From Pseudomonas sp. RIT-PI-S (lineage in GTDB: Bacteria > Pseudomonadota > Gammaproteobacteria > Pseudomonadales > Pseudomonadaceae), in the NCBI RefSeq assembly GCF_025642975.1, contig NZ_JANZKJ010000013.1, positions 1 to 64,000 on the forward strand: a stretch of DNA of 64,000 nucleotides. Direction: 5' to 3'. A program made the position numbers and the translations under genes. Shown piece after piece: positions 26,396 to 35,414 of the stretch (within the stretch, counting starts at the first letter, position 1; each line of letters opens with the position of its first letter). The notes beneath the pieces were generated by a model that did not search any database, was not told the origin of the DNA, and saw nothing but the letters and a program-made list of their open reading frames with translations.

Positions 26396-27343
26396 ATGTC
26401 TACACGAAGTCTTTTGCTGCTCGGGGGCGCCGCGATATGCGGCGCCTGCCTTCTCACGGGCTGCGCCAACCAAATGTCGCAACGCAGCGAACACGAGGAG
26501 CGCACCGAGCGCAAACCGGTCGACCATCAACTGCTGATAGACGCCGGAGAACCGCTGCTGGACCAGCCCCAGCGGCGTGTGCGGGTGAGTGAGCAAGCCA
26601 CTTTCGAGGTCACTGATTTCGAGGTAACCCGCCGCTACGACCGCTATACGCCGTATCAGCCCTGGCGGGAGCTTTATGAAGTACCGCTGGGCGCGGTTGC
26701 GATCGTGGCCGGCATAGCAGCCAATGCCGTTAACGTGGTGGCGCTCGGGCGCCTTCCGGAAAACGTCACCTACGGGTGGATCAATTACGGTTTCGCCGGG
26801 ATCAACCCGTTCATGAACGCGCAGTCCAACGGCCGCGCAGAACAAAATCTGGCTGGTATCGACGAAATACAGAAGGATAAACGGCAGGAAGTCGTTACCG
26901 AGCCTTGGGTCGAAAAGCCGGTGGAGGTCACTGCCGGCACGCAGGTGTACGCACTCAACACCGACCGCAAGGGCTACCTGCGGCTGAACCTGCTGGATGC
27001 ACCCTTCGCCGACCAGGACATGCAGCGGGTAAACCGGCTGGTGCTGGCAGTGAAGGACGATGATGGCACTTCCCGGGCCGACGCGACCCTGCAACTGGCG
27101 CCCGCCTTGCGTGCCAAGGTCGCCGAAGCACATGGCTTGATCTATGACGACCTCGAAGATGATGAAGTGAGCCAGTGGGTTTACCGGGTCAAGCGGCTGG
27201 CACAGCTGGGGCTGGAGGACGAAGCCAACGAGCTGCAGCAAAGCCTGGTAGAACTCACCCGCAACGACCCCGAGTTGCAGCACGACTTTATCAAGGCCCT
27301 GGCCAAGGGCCCCGGTGCTCGCACGGTGGATCAAGGGTTGTAG
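26396..27343 (+). CDS. Lipoprotein of unknown function, Pseudomonas type
   Basis: A 315-residue precursor with the lipobox LLTGC (Cys23). An acidic/basic linker (about 25-65) precedes a hydrophobic patch (about 98-120, VPLGAVAIVAGIAANAVNVVALG) and a C-terminal helical part. No catalytic motif was recognised. It lies 17 bp after proS in the same direction and may be co-transcribed. The residue after the lipidated Cys is Ala, which favours sorting to the outer membrane. Confidence 0.8.
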   Translation: MSTRSLLLLGGAAICGACLLTGCANQMSQRSEHEERTERKPVDHQLLIDAGEPLLDQPQRRVRVSEQATFEVTDFEVTRRYDRYTPYQPWRELYEVPLGAVAIVAGIAANAVNVVALGRLPENVTYGWINYGFAGINPFMNAQSNGRAEQNLAGIDEIQKDKRQEVVTEPWVEKPVEVTAGTQVYALNTDRKGYLRLNLLDAPFADQDMQRVNRLVLAVKDDDGTSRADATLQLAPALRAKVAEAHGLIYDDLEDDEVSQWVYRVKRLAQLGLEDEANELQQSLVELTRNDPELQHDFIKALAKGPGARTVDQGL

Positions 27344-27418
27344 AAGCGGGCGATGCCTGCGCGCCATTCCTACCAATAGGGCGAGGTGCGTTGGCAATCT
27401 GATTCGCCGCGGCCCCGC

Positions 27419-28483
27419 CTACAGGTCCCCAAAAAGCTCCAGCTGAGTCAGGGCACCGCGTAAGTCATGCAGGCGCACCCCAATCCCTAGCAGCCGCACC
27501 GGCCTGTTGCCACGGGCATAGGCTTGGCTGAGCAAGCTGCGGTAGCTGTGCAGATCCCTGGCGGCATTGGCCTGCTCCAAGGTGGTCTGGGTGAAATCGT
27601 GAAACTTGACCTTCACGAAGGGCTTGCCCAGCCGGTAGCTGTCGTCCAGCCGTTGCAGCCGCCCGGCCAGGGTTTCCATCAGTTCGGGCAGCTTGTCCAG
27701 GCACGCTTCCAGGCTGGGCAAGTCCTGATCGTAGGTGTTCTCCACACTCACGGATTGGCGCCGGCTGTCCACATGCACCGGCCGATCGTCAATGCCCCGA
27801 GCCAGTTGATACAGGCGCTCGCCAAAGCCGCCAAATTCGCGAATCAGGTTCAACCGAGACCATTCGAGCAGGTCTGCGCAGCGCTCTACTCCCGAGCGCA
27901 CCAGTTTGTCTGCGGTTACCTTGCCCACGCCGTGCAGCTTGGCCACCGGCAGCTGCGCCACGAATGCTTCCACGTCGCCAGGCGTAATTACAAAAAGCCC
28001 ATTGGGCTTGCGCCAGTCGCTGGCGATCTTGGCAAGGAACTTGTTTGGCGCAACGCCTGCGGATACGGTGATGTGCAGCCGCCGGGCTACGTCATGGCGG
28101 ATGGCCTGGGCAATACGCGTGGCACTGCCATGGAAGTGCGGTGAATCGGTGACGTCCAGATAAGCTTCGTCCAGCGAAAGTGGCTCGATCAGCTCGGTGT
28201 ATTGTTGGAAGATCGCGTGAATTTCCCGTGACGCTTCCTTATACGCCTCAAAGCGTGGGCGCACGATGGTCAGGTCAGGGCACAGTTTAAGCGCGTGGCG
28301 CGAAGACATGGCCGAGCGAACGCCATAGGCCCGCGCCTCGTAATTGCAGGTAGCGATGACCCCACGCCGGTCGGCAGACCCCCCAACCGCAAGAGGCTTG
28401 CCTGCCAGGCGCGGATCGTCACGCATCTCGATGGCTGCATAAAAGCAGTCACAGTCGATATGAAGGATTTTCCGCTGCGCCAT
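27419..28483 (-). CDS. dinB: DNA polymerase IV
   Basis: A 354-residue Y-family polymerase. Catalytic acidic residues appear in HIDCDCFYAAIEMRDDP and in LSLDEAYLDVTDSP, with YEARAYGVRSAM between; the thumb helix-hairpin-helix LHGVGKVTADKLV and the little-finger domain are intact. The C-terminus LTQLELFGDL contains a plausible beta-clamp motif (QLELF). It copies damaged DNA at low fidelity. No convincing LexA box was found in the short upstream stretch. Confidence 0.96.
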   Translation of the reverse strand: MAQRKILHIDCDCFYAAIEMRDDPRLAGKPLAVGGSADRRGVIATCNYEARAYGVRSAMSSRHALKLCPDLTIVRPRFEAYKEASREIHAIFQQYTELIEPLSLDEAYLDVTDSPHFHGSATRIAQAIRHDVARRLHITVSAGVAPNKFLAKIASDWRKPNGLFVITPGDVEAFVAQLPVAKLHGVGKVTADKLVRSGVERCADLLEWSRLNLIREFGGFGERLYQLARGIDDRPVHVDSRRQSVSVENTYDQDLPSLEACLDKLPELMETLAGRLQRLDDSYRLGKPFVKVKFHDFTQTTLEQANAARDLHSYRSLLSQAYARGNRPVRLLGIGVRLHDLRGALTQLELFGDL

Positions 28484-28616
28484 TACTGACCGAAACTTAT
28501 GGATACAGGTGAATGAATATACAGTCTTTTACCAAGCGTTGCCTTCGATCAGCGGGGTATACACCCAGCGCGGGTGGTAAATGTTTGAACGACAAGCATA
28601 TTTTTCCAAATAACGA

Positions 28617-28644
28617 TTGACAGGCGCAGCGGTGCGCGTAGAAT
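28617..28644 (+). promoter_or_regulatory. Promoter of the first tRNA-fMet gene
   Basis: A -35 TTGACA (28617-28622) and -10 TAGAAT (28639-28644) with a 16-bp spacer lie 12 bp before the tRNA 5' end. Confidence 0.85.
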
Positions 28645-28656
28645 CCACCCCACTGA

Positions 28657-28733
<77 letters not shown>

Positions 28734-28740
28734 GATCCAA

Positions 28741-28768
28741 AAGGCCACTTTTCGAAGTGGCCTTTTTT
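28741..28768 (+). terminator. Terminator of tRNA-fMet copy 1
   Basis: AAGGCCACTT/AAGTGGCCTT with a TTCG tetraloop and a T6 tail, 7 bases after the CCA end. Confidence 0.92.
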
Positions 28769-28852
28769 ATTGCCTGCAAAACACTTCGCCCTTTTCTCAA
28801 CTCTTTTGCATGCCATTCATATACGTACCGCATAAGTTGAATCACATTCAGG

Positions 28853-28880
28853 TTGACAGGCAGCCAAACCTCTCTATAAT
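28853..28880 (+). promoter_or_regulatory. Promoter of the second tRNA-fMet gene
   Basis: A perfect TTGACA (28853-28858) and perfect TATAAT (28875-28880) with a 16-bp spacer; one of the strongest sigma-70-type promoters in the window, 13 bp before the tRNA. Confidence 0.92.
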
Positions 28881-28893
28881 GCGCAACCACAGA

Positions 28894-28970
<77 letters not shown>

Positions 28971-28977
28971 AACAGAG

Positions 28978-29008
28978 AAAGGCCACTTGAAAAAGTGGCC
29001 TTTTTTTT
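28978..29008 (+). terminator. Terminator of tRNA-fMet copy 2
   Basis: AAAGGCCACTT pairs with AAGTGGCCTTT around a GAAA loop, then an 8-T tail. The stem core GGCCACTT is shared with the copy 1 terminator. Confidence 0.92.
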
Positions 29009-29202
29009 GGTCTCGAGCCGGCTCACGCGCCCCTCCCCTCCAGTGTCGCAGCGAACCCCCTTCATGAAACTTCCACCCGGACCAAGGGGTCTGGTCGAAG
29101 AGTGGGCAGGAACCTGAAGTTTTCGCAAAAATTTCATTTAGTAGGGATTGGTTAGTTGGCCAGATACCTCCATCCTGTCGCGCTCAATAGGCGAGGTCAT
29201 TG

Positions 29203-31845
29203 ATGCGCCCTGAAATGCCTGAAGTAAACGACTCCGTAACACCTTCTGAACCTCTTCCCGCCGGGCGCTTGCGCTGGCTGGAAACACTGAGCAGGTATCG
29301 CCAGCCGCTTGGCATTGGCCTGACCCTGGTGATGTTCGCGGTTGCATTGATCGCCTGCCGGCGGATGCTCCGCGACCTGGATATCTATGCATTGCACGAT
29401 TCCGTGGCGGCCACGCCTGCCTCCGCGCTATTGGCCGCCCTGGGTTTTACCGCGGTAGGTTTCGTGGTGCTGCTTGGCTACGAGTGGTCGGCTGCGCGCT
29501 ACGCCGGCGCTAACCTCAAGCCTCCATCGCTGCTGTTGGGCGGCTTCACCGCCTTCGCAATCGGCAATGCGGTGGGGCTGTCGCTGCTGTCGGGCGGCTC
29601 GGTACGCTACCGCTTGTACTCCCGTGAAGGCGTGGGCCCCGCGGAAGTAGCGCGGATGACCTTGTTCGCAAGCCTGTCCCTCGGGTGTGCCCTACCGCCG
29701 CTGGCGGCCTTGGCCTGCCTGAGCGACCTCTCGGCCGCCTCGACGGCGCTGGGCGTACATCCGGCCATTCTGGGCGTGGTTGCCGTAGCGATCCTGCTGT
29801 TGGCCATAGGCCTGGCGGTCGGCGTGTACCGCAGGCGTACTCCGGTGCAACCCTTCACCCACAATCTGATCGTTCGTGCCGGGCGCGGCAGCTTGCGCCT
29901 GCCTTCGCTGCGGTTGTGCCTGCTGCAACTGGCAATCACTGCCCTCGACGTGGCGGTGGCCGCCGCCGTGCTCTATAGCCTGCTCCCAGAGGCGCCACCT
30001 TTTGGCGCTTTCTTGCTGGTGTACCTGCTGGCCCTGGCTGCGGGCGTACTCAGTCATGTGCCAGGCGGTGTTGGCGTGTTCGAGGCCATCTTGCTGGCGG
30101 CGTTCGCCAACCAGCTGGGCGCCGCGCCGCTGGCGGCCGCGCTGCTGCTGTATCGGCTGATCTACGTGATGCTGCCGTTCCTGCTCGCCTGCCTGTTGTT
30201 GCTGGCGACTGAAGCGCGGCGGCTGTTGTTCGCACGCCAGGCTATCCGGGTGGCCTCCGGGCTGGCCGCGCCTATTCTTGCGGTATTGGTGTTCCTGTCT
30301 GGCATGGTGCTGCTGTTCTCTGGCGCCACGCCGGAGATCGACACACGCCTTAAGCACATGGGCTTTTTGATCCCGCACCGCTTGATCGACGCCTCGCACT
30401 TCGCCGCCAGCCTGATCGGTGTGCTCTGCCTGCTGCTCGCTCAGGGCTTGCGTCGGCGCCTGTCGGCTGCCTGGATGCTCACCATGATCCTGCTGCTGAC
30501 CGGTGCCCTGCTGTCGCTGCTCAAAGGCTTCGATTGGGAAGAGGCCAGCATCCTTGTGCTGACGGCCAGCCTGCTGGCACTGTTCCGGCGCTCGTTCTAT
30601 CGCCCCAGCCGGCTGATGGAACTGCCCTTCTCACCCTTTTACTTGATGGCGGCGGCCTGTGTGGTCGGGGCGTCGATCTGGCTGCTGTTCTTCGCCTACC
30701 AAGATGTGCCCTACAGCACTCAGTTGTGGTGGCAGTTCACCCTGAATGCTGACGCTCCGCGTGGCCTGCGCTCGGCGCTAGGCAGTGCCGTGCTGCTGGT
30801 GATCGTGGCGTTGACCTGGCTGTTGCGTACGGCTCGGCCGGTGATTCATCTGCCGACCCGCGAGGAACTGGAGCGCGCCAAGCGCATTCTGATGGCCTCG
30901 CACCAGCCCGACGGCGGCCTCGCCCTGACCGGCGACAAAGCGCTGCTCTTCCATCCCGATGACAAGGCGTTTTTGATGTATGCCCGGCGCGGGCGCAGCC
31001 TAGTCGCGCTCTATGATCCGATCGGCCCGACCCAGCCGCGGGCCGAGATGATCTGGCAGTTCCGCGACCTGTGCGATTTCCACCACGCCCGCCCGGTGTT
31101 CTACCAAGTGCGCGCGGAGAACCTCCCCTTCTACATGGATATCGGCCTGACCGCGATCAAGCTGGGGGAGGAGGCTCGGGTAGACCTGCGCCGCTTCGAT
31201 CTGGAAGCCAAGGGCAAGGAAATGAAAGACCTGCGCTACACCTGGAACCGCGGCACGCGCGACGGGCTGAGCATGGAGATCTATGAGCCAGGCACCGCCC
31301 CGCTGGATGAACTCAAAGTCATCTCCGACGCTTGGTTATCAGGTAAGAATGTGCGGGAAAAAGGCTTCTCCCTCGGCCGCTTCAGCCCTGAGTACCTCAA
31401 GCACTTCCGGATTGTGATCATTCATTTCCAAGGGCGCCCCGTGGCGTTCGCCAACCTGCTTGAGACCAACGGTCATGAGCTGGCCAGCCTGGACCTGATG
31501 AGATCGCACCCGGAGGCGCCGAAACTGACCATGGAATTCATGATGGTAGGGCTGATCCAGCACTACAAAACCCTTGGCTATGGCCGCTTCAGCCTGGGCA
31601 TGGTGCCGCTTTCCGGGCTGCAGCCACGGCGAGGCGCGCCCCTCACCCAGCGTTTGGGCTCAATGGTGTTCCGCCGCGGCGAGCAGCTTTACAACTTCCA
31701 GGGGCTTCGCCGGTTCAAGGACAAGTTCCAGCCTGACTGGGAGCCTCGCTACATGGCCGTGCCGGCGGGCCTCGATCCGCTCGTGGCGCTGGCTGACACC
31801 GCCGCCCTGATCGCGGGCGGCTTGACTGGATTGGTGAAACGCTGA
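29203..31845 (+). CDS. mprF: Aminoacyl-phosphatidylglycerol synthase (MprF/A-PGS type)
   Basis: An 880-residue membrane enzyme. The N-terminal half (about 25-560) has around 14 hydrophobic helices of the lysyl/alanyl-PG flippase type, and the C-terminal cytosolic half (about 570-870) is the DUF2156 aminoacyl-transferase domain that moves an amino acid from aminoacyl-tRNA to phosphatidylglycerol. In P. aeruginosa the homologue makes alanyl-PG and sits beside a periplasmic hydrolase, the same arrangement as here. This lowers negative surface charge and affects resistance to cationic compounds. The ATG at 29203 (GAGG 6-7 bp upstream) is preferred over the TTG 3 bp earlier. Confidence 0.94.
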   Translation: MRPEMPEVNDSVTPSEPLPAGRLRWLETLSRYRQPLGIGLTLVMFAVALIACRRMLRDLDIYALHDSVAATPASALLAALGFTAVGFVVLLGYEWSAARYAGANLKPPSLLLGGFTAFAIGNAVGLSLLSGGSVRYRLYSREGVGPAEVARMTLFASLSLGCALPPLAALACLSDLSAASTALGVHPAILGVVAVAILLLAIGLAVGVYRRRTPVQPFTHNLIVRAGRGSLRLPSLRLCLLQLAITALDVAVAAAVLYSLLPEAPPFGAFLLVYLLALAAGVLSHVPGGVGVFEAILLAAFANQLGAAPLAAALLLYRLIYVMLPFLLACLLLLATEARRLLFARQAIRVASGLAAPILAVLVFLSGMVLLFSGATPEIDTRLKHMGFLIPHRLIDASHFAASLIGVLCLLLAQGLRRRLSAAWMLTMILLLTGALLSLLKGFDWEEASILVLTASLLALFRRSFYRPSRLMELPFSPFYLMAAACVVGASIWLLFFAYQDVPYSTQLWWQFTLNADAPRGLRSALGSAVLLVIVALTWLLRTARPVIHLPTREELERAKRILMASHQPDGGLALTGDKALLFHPDDKAFLMYARRGRSLVALYDPIGPTQPRAEMIWQFRDLCDFHHARPVFYQVRAENLPFYMDIGLTAIKLGEEARVDLRRFDLEAKGKEMKDLRYTWNRGTRDGLSMEIYEPGTAPLDELKVISDAWLSGKNVREKGFSLGRFSPEYLKHFRIVIIHFQGRPVAFANLLETNGHELASLDLMRSHPEAPKLTMEFMMVGLIQHYKTLGYGRFSLGMVPLSGLQPRRGAPLTQRLGSMVFRRGEQLYNFQGLRRFKDKFQPDWEPRYMAVPAGLDPLVALADTAALIAGGLTGLVKR

Positions 31846-33119
31846 TGATTCGACGTTACTGGCGCCTGGCGCTGATTGTGTTGTTGATCGTGATCGCATT
31901 GGCCGCTGCAGGCTTCTGGTGGGCCACCCGGCCTGTTCCGCCAGCCACCGCAGAAGCGGTGAAGCTCGGTGATGGCAGCGATGCCACGCTGGTAACGCCG
32001 GGGCAACGGGCGCGGATAGTGATGGCCGTGGCCGTGCCAGCGGACCAAGCGATGAGCGAGCGGCAGTTGACCGATCTTAGCCGCACGGGCGCAGCGCGCA
32101 TTCTTCAGGTGGTGCTTCCCAAGCAGGATTGCGTGGCGCAGCAGCAGGCATTCGACGCCGGCCTCAAGCAATTGGGGAGCGCCCCGGATGTGGTCGGTGG
32201 GATCGGCCCGGGCGCTTCGCTGGCCTGGCAATGGCTCGCTGGCCAGAACAACGACAAGGCCCGGGCGGTGTCGGTGGATTTCACCCTCGAGCAGCCTGAT
32301 TGCAAGGTGGATGTGCCGAAAAAGGCCGAGCACGGTACGTGGTCGGTCGCCTGGAATGACTGGCCCGACGACGTCAGCGCGACGTTCGTCCGGGGCCAGA
32401 ACAACGCCCAGAACAGCATCAGCGACTACGACGTCAAGCTTCCCCAGTTGCTCAAGACCCAGCTGACGCAGGCGGTGAAGGGCGAAAACGACAAGGGCCT
32501 GAAAATGCCGGTGGTCGAGGTGCCTTCCACGCAACCTAACGACACCGTCACGCTGTTCCTCTCCGGTGACGGCGGCTGGCGCGACCTGGACAAGGACGTG
32601 GCCGAAGACATGGCCAAGACCGGCTACCCGGTGGTGGGGATCGATACCCTGCGGTACTACTGGCAGCATAAATCCCCAGAGGAAAGCGCTGAGGACCTGG
32701 TAGAACTGATGCAGTACTACCGGCAGAAATGGGGCGCCAAGCGCTTCGTGCTCGCCGGCTATTCCTTCGGCGCGGACGTGCTGCCCGCTATCTACAACCG
32801 CTTGCCCGCCGAAGACCAAGGCCGGGTCGACAGCATGATCCTGCTGGCTTTCGCCCGCAGCGGCAGCTTCGAAATCCAGGTAGAAGGCTGGCTAGGCCAG
32901 GAAGGCAAGGAAGCCCCCACCGGCGTGGAGCTGGCGAAGGTGCCTGGGGCAAAAGTGCTGTGTGTATACGGCGCTGAAGAGGCCGACGAAAGCGGCTGCA
33001 CCGAAGCCACCGACACCGGGGAAAAGCTACAACTGCCCGGTGGGCACCACTTCGACGAGAACTACCCTGCCCTGGCGCAACGGCTGATCGAAGCGATCAA
33101 CAAGCGCAAGGCCAACTAA
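31845..33119 (+). CDS. virJ: Periplasmic aminoacyl-PG hydrolase, VirJ/AcvB family
   Basis: A 424-residue protein with an N-terminal membrane helix or signal (about 7-28). The C-terminal half is an alpha/beta-hydrolase with nucleophile elbow GYSFGAD and a late His in PGGHHFDENYP. The start shares one base with the mprF stop (TGATG), so the two are strictly coupled. The P. aeruginosa homologue removes the amino acid from alanyl-PG, and Agrobacterium AcvB acts on lysyl-PG; the same synthesis/removal pair is inferred here. Confidence 0.9.
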   Translation: MIRRYWRLALIVLLIVIALAAAGFWWATRPVPPATAEAVKLGDGSDATLVTPGQRARIVMAVAVPADQAMSERQLTDLSRTGAARILQVVLPKQDCVAQQQAFDAGLKQLGSAPDVVGGIGPGASLAWQWLAGQNNDKARAVSVDFTLEQPDCKVDVPKKAEHGTWSVAWNDWPDDVSATFVRGQNNAQNSISDYDVKLPQLLKTQLTQAVKGENDKGLKMPVVEVPSTQPNDTVTLFLSGDGGWRDLDKDVAEDMAKTGYPVVGIDTLRYYWQHKSPEESAEDLVELMQYYRQKWGAKRFVLAGYSFGADVLPAIYNRLPAEDQGRVDSMILLAFARSGSFEIQVEGWLGQEGKEAPTGVELAKVPGAKVLCVYGAEEADESGCTEATDTGEKLQLPGGHHFDENYPALAQRLIEAINKRKAN

Positions 33120-33131
33120 ACCGTTGGCCTG

Positions 33132-33162
33132 GGTTCGCAGGCTTCCACGACGCTTGCGAACC
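33132..33162. repeat. Inverted repeat after virJ
   Basis: A perfect 8-bp stem GGTTCGCA/TGCGAACC with a 15-base loop, 13 bp past the virJ stop. There is no T-tract. It may be a weak terminator or a remnant of an extragenic palindrome; further CG-rich partial palindromes follow to 33270. Confidence 0.4.
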
Positions 33163-33285
33163 TGGGACGCTACTTGCCCGGTGTAGCGCGAACGCCAGCT
33201 CGCGAACACGGCCTATCAGGCCACGAGGCGGGGCCGGCGAGCCCGGATTCGCGGGCTTCGCACAGTCCCCTACAAAGCGCAGGCA

Positions 33286-35184
33286 TCACATCTCTACCTG
33301 GGTCCCCAATTCGATCACCCGGTTCAACGGCAGCCTGAAGAAGCGCAGGTTGCCATTGGCGTTCTTCAGCATGAACGCGAACAACCCCTCTCGCCAGCGG
33401 GCCATGCCCGGCAGCCTCGACGGGATGATGGTTTCCCGGCTCAGGAAGAAAGTGGTGCGCATGGGGCTGAAGTCCAGATCTTCCAGCTGGCACAGCGCCA
33501 AGGCTCCTGGCACATCGGGTTCGTCCATGAAGCCGTAGTGCAAAATCACCCGGTAGAAGCCCTCGCCATAAGCTTCGACCTCTACCCGGTCTTGCGCCGG
33601 CACCCGCGGGCGGTCTTCACTGAGAACGGTCAATAACACGATCTGTTCGTGAAGCACCTGGTTGTGCAACATGTTATGCAGCAGTGCGTGGGGCACCGCA
33701 TCCTGGCGCGCGGTGAGGAATACCGCCGTACCCTGCGCCCGGAAAGGCGGCTGCACGCGAATGCTGCCAATGAAGATCGGCAGCGGCAGGCTGCCTTCAT
33801 CGAGCCGTTCCACCAGCAACTGCTTGCCGCGCTTCCAGGTGGTCATGAGGATAAACAAGGCACTACCAGCCAGTACCGGGAAGGCGCCGCCCTGGACGAT
33901 CTTCGGTACGTTGGCGGCAAAGAACAGCATGTCCACCATCAGGAAGCTACACAGCAAGGGCACCGCCAGCACCGGTGGCCACTTCCACAGCCGCAGGATG
34001 ACCGCCGACAGCAGCACCGTGGTACAGAGCATGGTGCCGGTCACTGCCACGCCATAGGCCGAGGCCAGCGCGCTCGAGGATTCGAAGCCCAGCACCAGCA
34101 GGATCACCCCGACCATCAGCATCCAGTTCACCGCACTGATGTAAATCTGGCCCTGCTCACTGCTGGACGTATGCTGGATGTGCATGCGCGGGATGTAGCC
34201 GAGCTGGATCGCCTGATGGGTCAGCGAGAAGGCTCCGGAGATCACCGCCTGGGACGCGATCACGGTAGCCATGGTCGATAAGCCCACTAGGGGAATCAGC
34301 GCCCAGCCTGGCGCCAACAGGAAGAACGGGTTGCGCGCGGCTTCAGGATTGTCCAGCAGCAGCCCGCCCTGGCCGAAGTAGTTGAGCACCAGCGCCGGCA
34401 GGATCAACGCGAACCAGGCACGAGCGATCGGCTTGCGGCCGAAGTGCCCCATGTCCGCATAGAGCGCCTCGGCGCCGGTCAGCGCCAGGACCACAGCGCC
34501 GAGCACGGCGACGCTAATGCCCGGGTGGCTGGCGAAAAAGCGCAGCATCCATACCGGATTGATCGCATGCAGCACTTCAGGGTGCGCGGAGATGCCCAGT
34601 ACGCCCAAGGCAGCGAGCACGAGGAACCAACACACCATGATCGGCCCGAAGAGCTTGCCGATGCTGGCGGTGCCGTGCTTTTGCAGCACGAACAAGCCGA
34701 TCAGGATGATCAAGGCGATGGGGATGACCCAGCGTTCCACCCCGTCGAACGCAAGCTCCAGCCCTTCCACCGCGGACAGTACCGATACCGCCGGGGTGAT
34801 CATGCTGTCGCCATAGAACAACGCCGCGCCCACCAGCCCGAAGGCGGTCAGTACAGACGTGAGCCGTGGAAATCCAGCTACCGCCCTGCGCGCCAGCGAG
34901 AGCAGTGCCATGGTTCCGCCTTCGCCCTGGTTGTCCGCCCGAAGCACGAACAACACGTACTTGATCGAGACCACCCAGATGAGCGCCCAGAAAATCAGGG
35001 ATAACACGCCCAGCACGCCCTCGTGGGTGACAGTGACGCCGTAACCTCCGGTGAACACTTCCTTAAGGGTATATAAAGGGCTGGTACCGATGTCGCCGTA
35101 CACCACGCCGACTGCCGCCACCACCATGCTCAGTGGCTTCGCGACGGCATGGCCGCTCTCTGCCTCACTGCTTGCCTGAACCAT
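33286..35184 (-). CDS. kup: Low-affinity K+ transporter Kup
   Basis: A 632-residue K+/H+ symporter of the KUP/HAK/KT family with about 12 membrane helices in residues 15-440 and a C-terminal cytosolic domain. The family signature GVVYGDIGTSPLYTLKEVF lies near the N-terminus. Length is normal. It faces rimO, and 230 bp between them hold both promoters. Confidence 0.97.
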   Translation of the reverse strand: MVQASSEAESGHAVAKPLSMVVAAVGVVYGDIGTSPLYTLKEVFTGGYGVTVTHEGVLGVLSLIFWALIWVVSIKYVLFVLRADNQGEGGTMALLSLARRAVAGFPRLTSVLTAFGLVGAALFYGDSMITPAVSVLSAVEGLELAFDGVERWVIPIALIILIGLFVLQKHGTASIGKLFGPIMVCWFLVLAALGVLGISAHPEVLHAINPVWMLRFFASHPGISVAVLGAVVLALTGAEALYADMGHFGRKPIARAWFALILPALVLNYFGQGGLLLDNPEAARNPFFLLAPGWALIPLVGLSTMATVIASQAVISGAFSLTHQAIQLGYIPRMHIQHTSSSEQGQIYISAVNWMLMVGVILLVLGFESSSALASAYGVAVTGTMLCTTVLLSAVILRLWKWPPVLAVPLLCSFLMVDMLFFAANVPKIVQGGAFPVLAGSALFILMTTWKRGKQLLVERLDEGSLPLPIFIGSIRVQPPFRAQGTAVFLTARQDAVPHALLHNMLHNQVLHEQIVLLTVLSEDRPRVPAQDRVEVEAYGEGFYRVILHYGFMDEPDVPGALALCQLEDLDFSPMRTTFFLSRETIIPSRLPGMARWREGLFAFMLKNANGNLRFFRLPLNRVIELGTQVEM

Positions 35185-35414
35185 TAACCTCTCCTGCTAC
35201 CCTTTATCCCGGCCGCGATTACCGAGCGGTGTTTTTTCTTTCAAGCTTTTACAAACCCGCGAGGGGGCGAAGCATAGCGCAGCGCTGGTCGTATTTCCCC
35301 CGTTTAACGCTGGCATTGCGGCGCCTGCATCGCTAGAATTGCGCACTTTTTGATCAGACGCGCCCAGCGCGCAACCGGGCGAACCTTCGGCTTCGCCCCA
35401 TACCGAGGTTAGCC

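Noticed and set aside
33132..33270. Possible REP-type palindromes after virJ
   Set aside because: Only one 8-bp stem is perfect and no second copy of a defined unit was found in the window, so no REP family is claimed.
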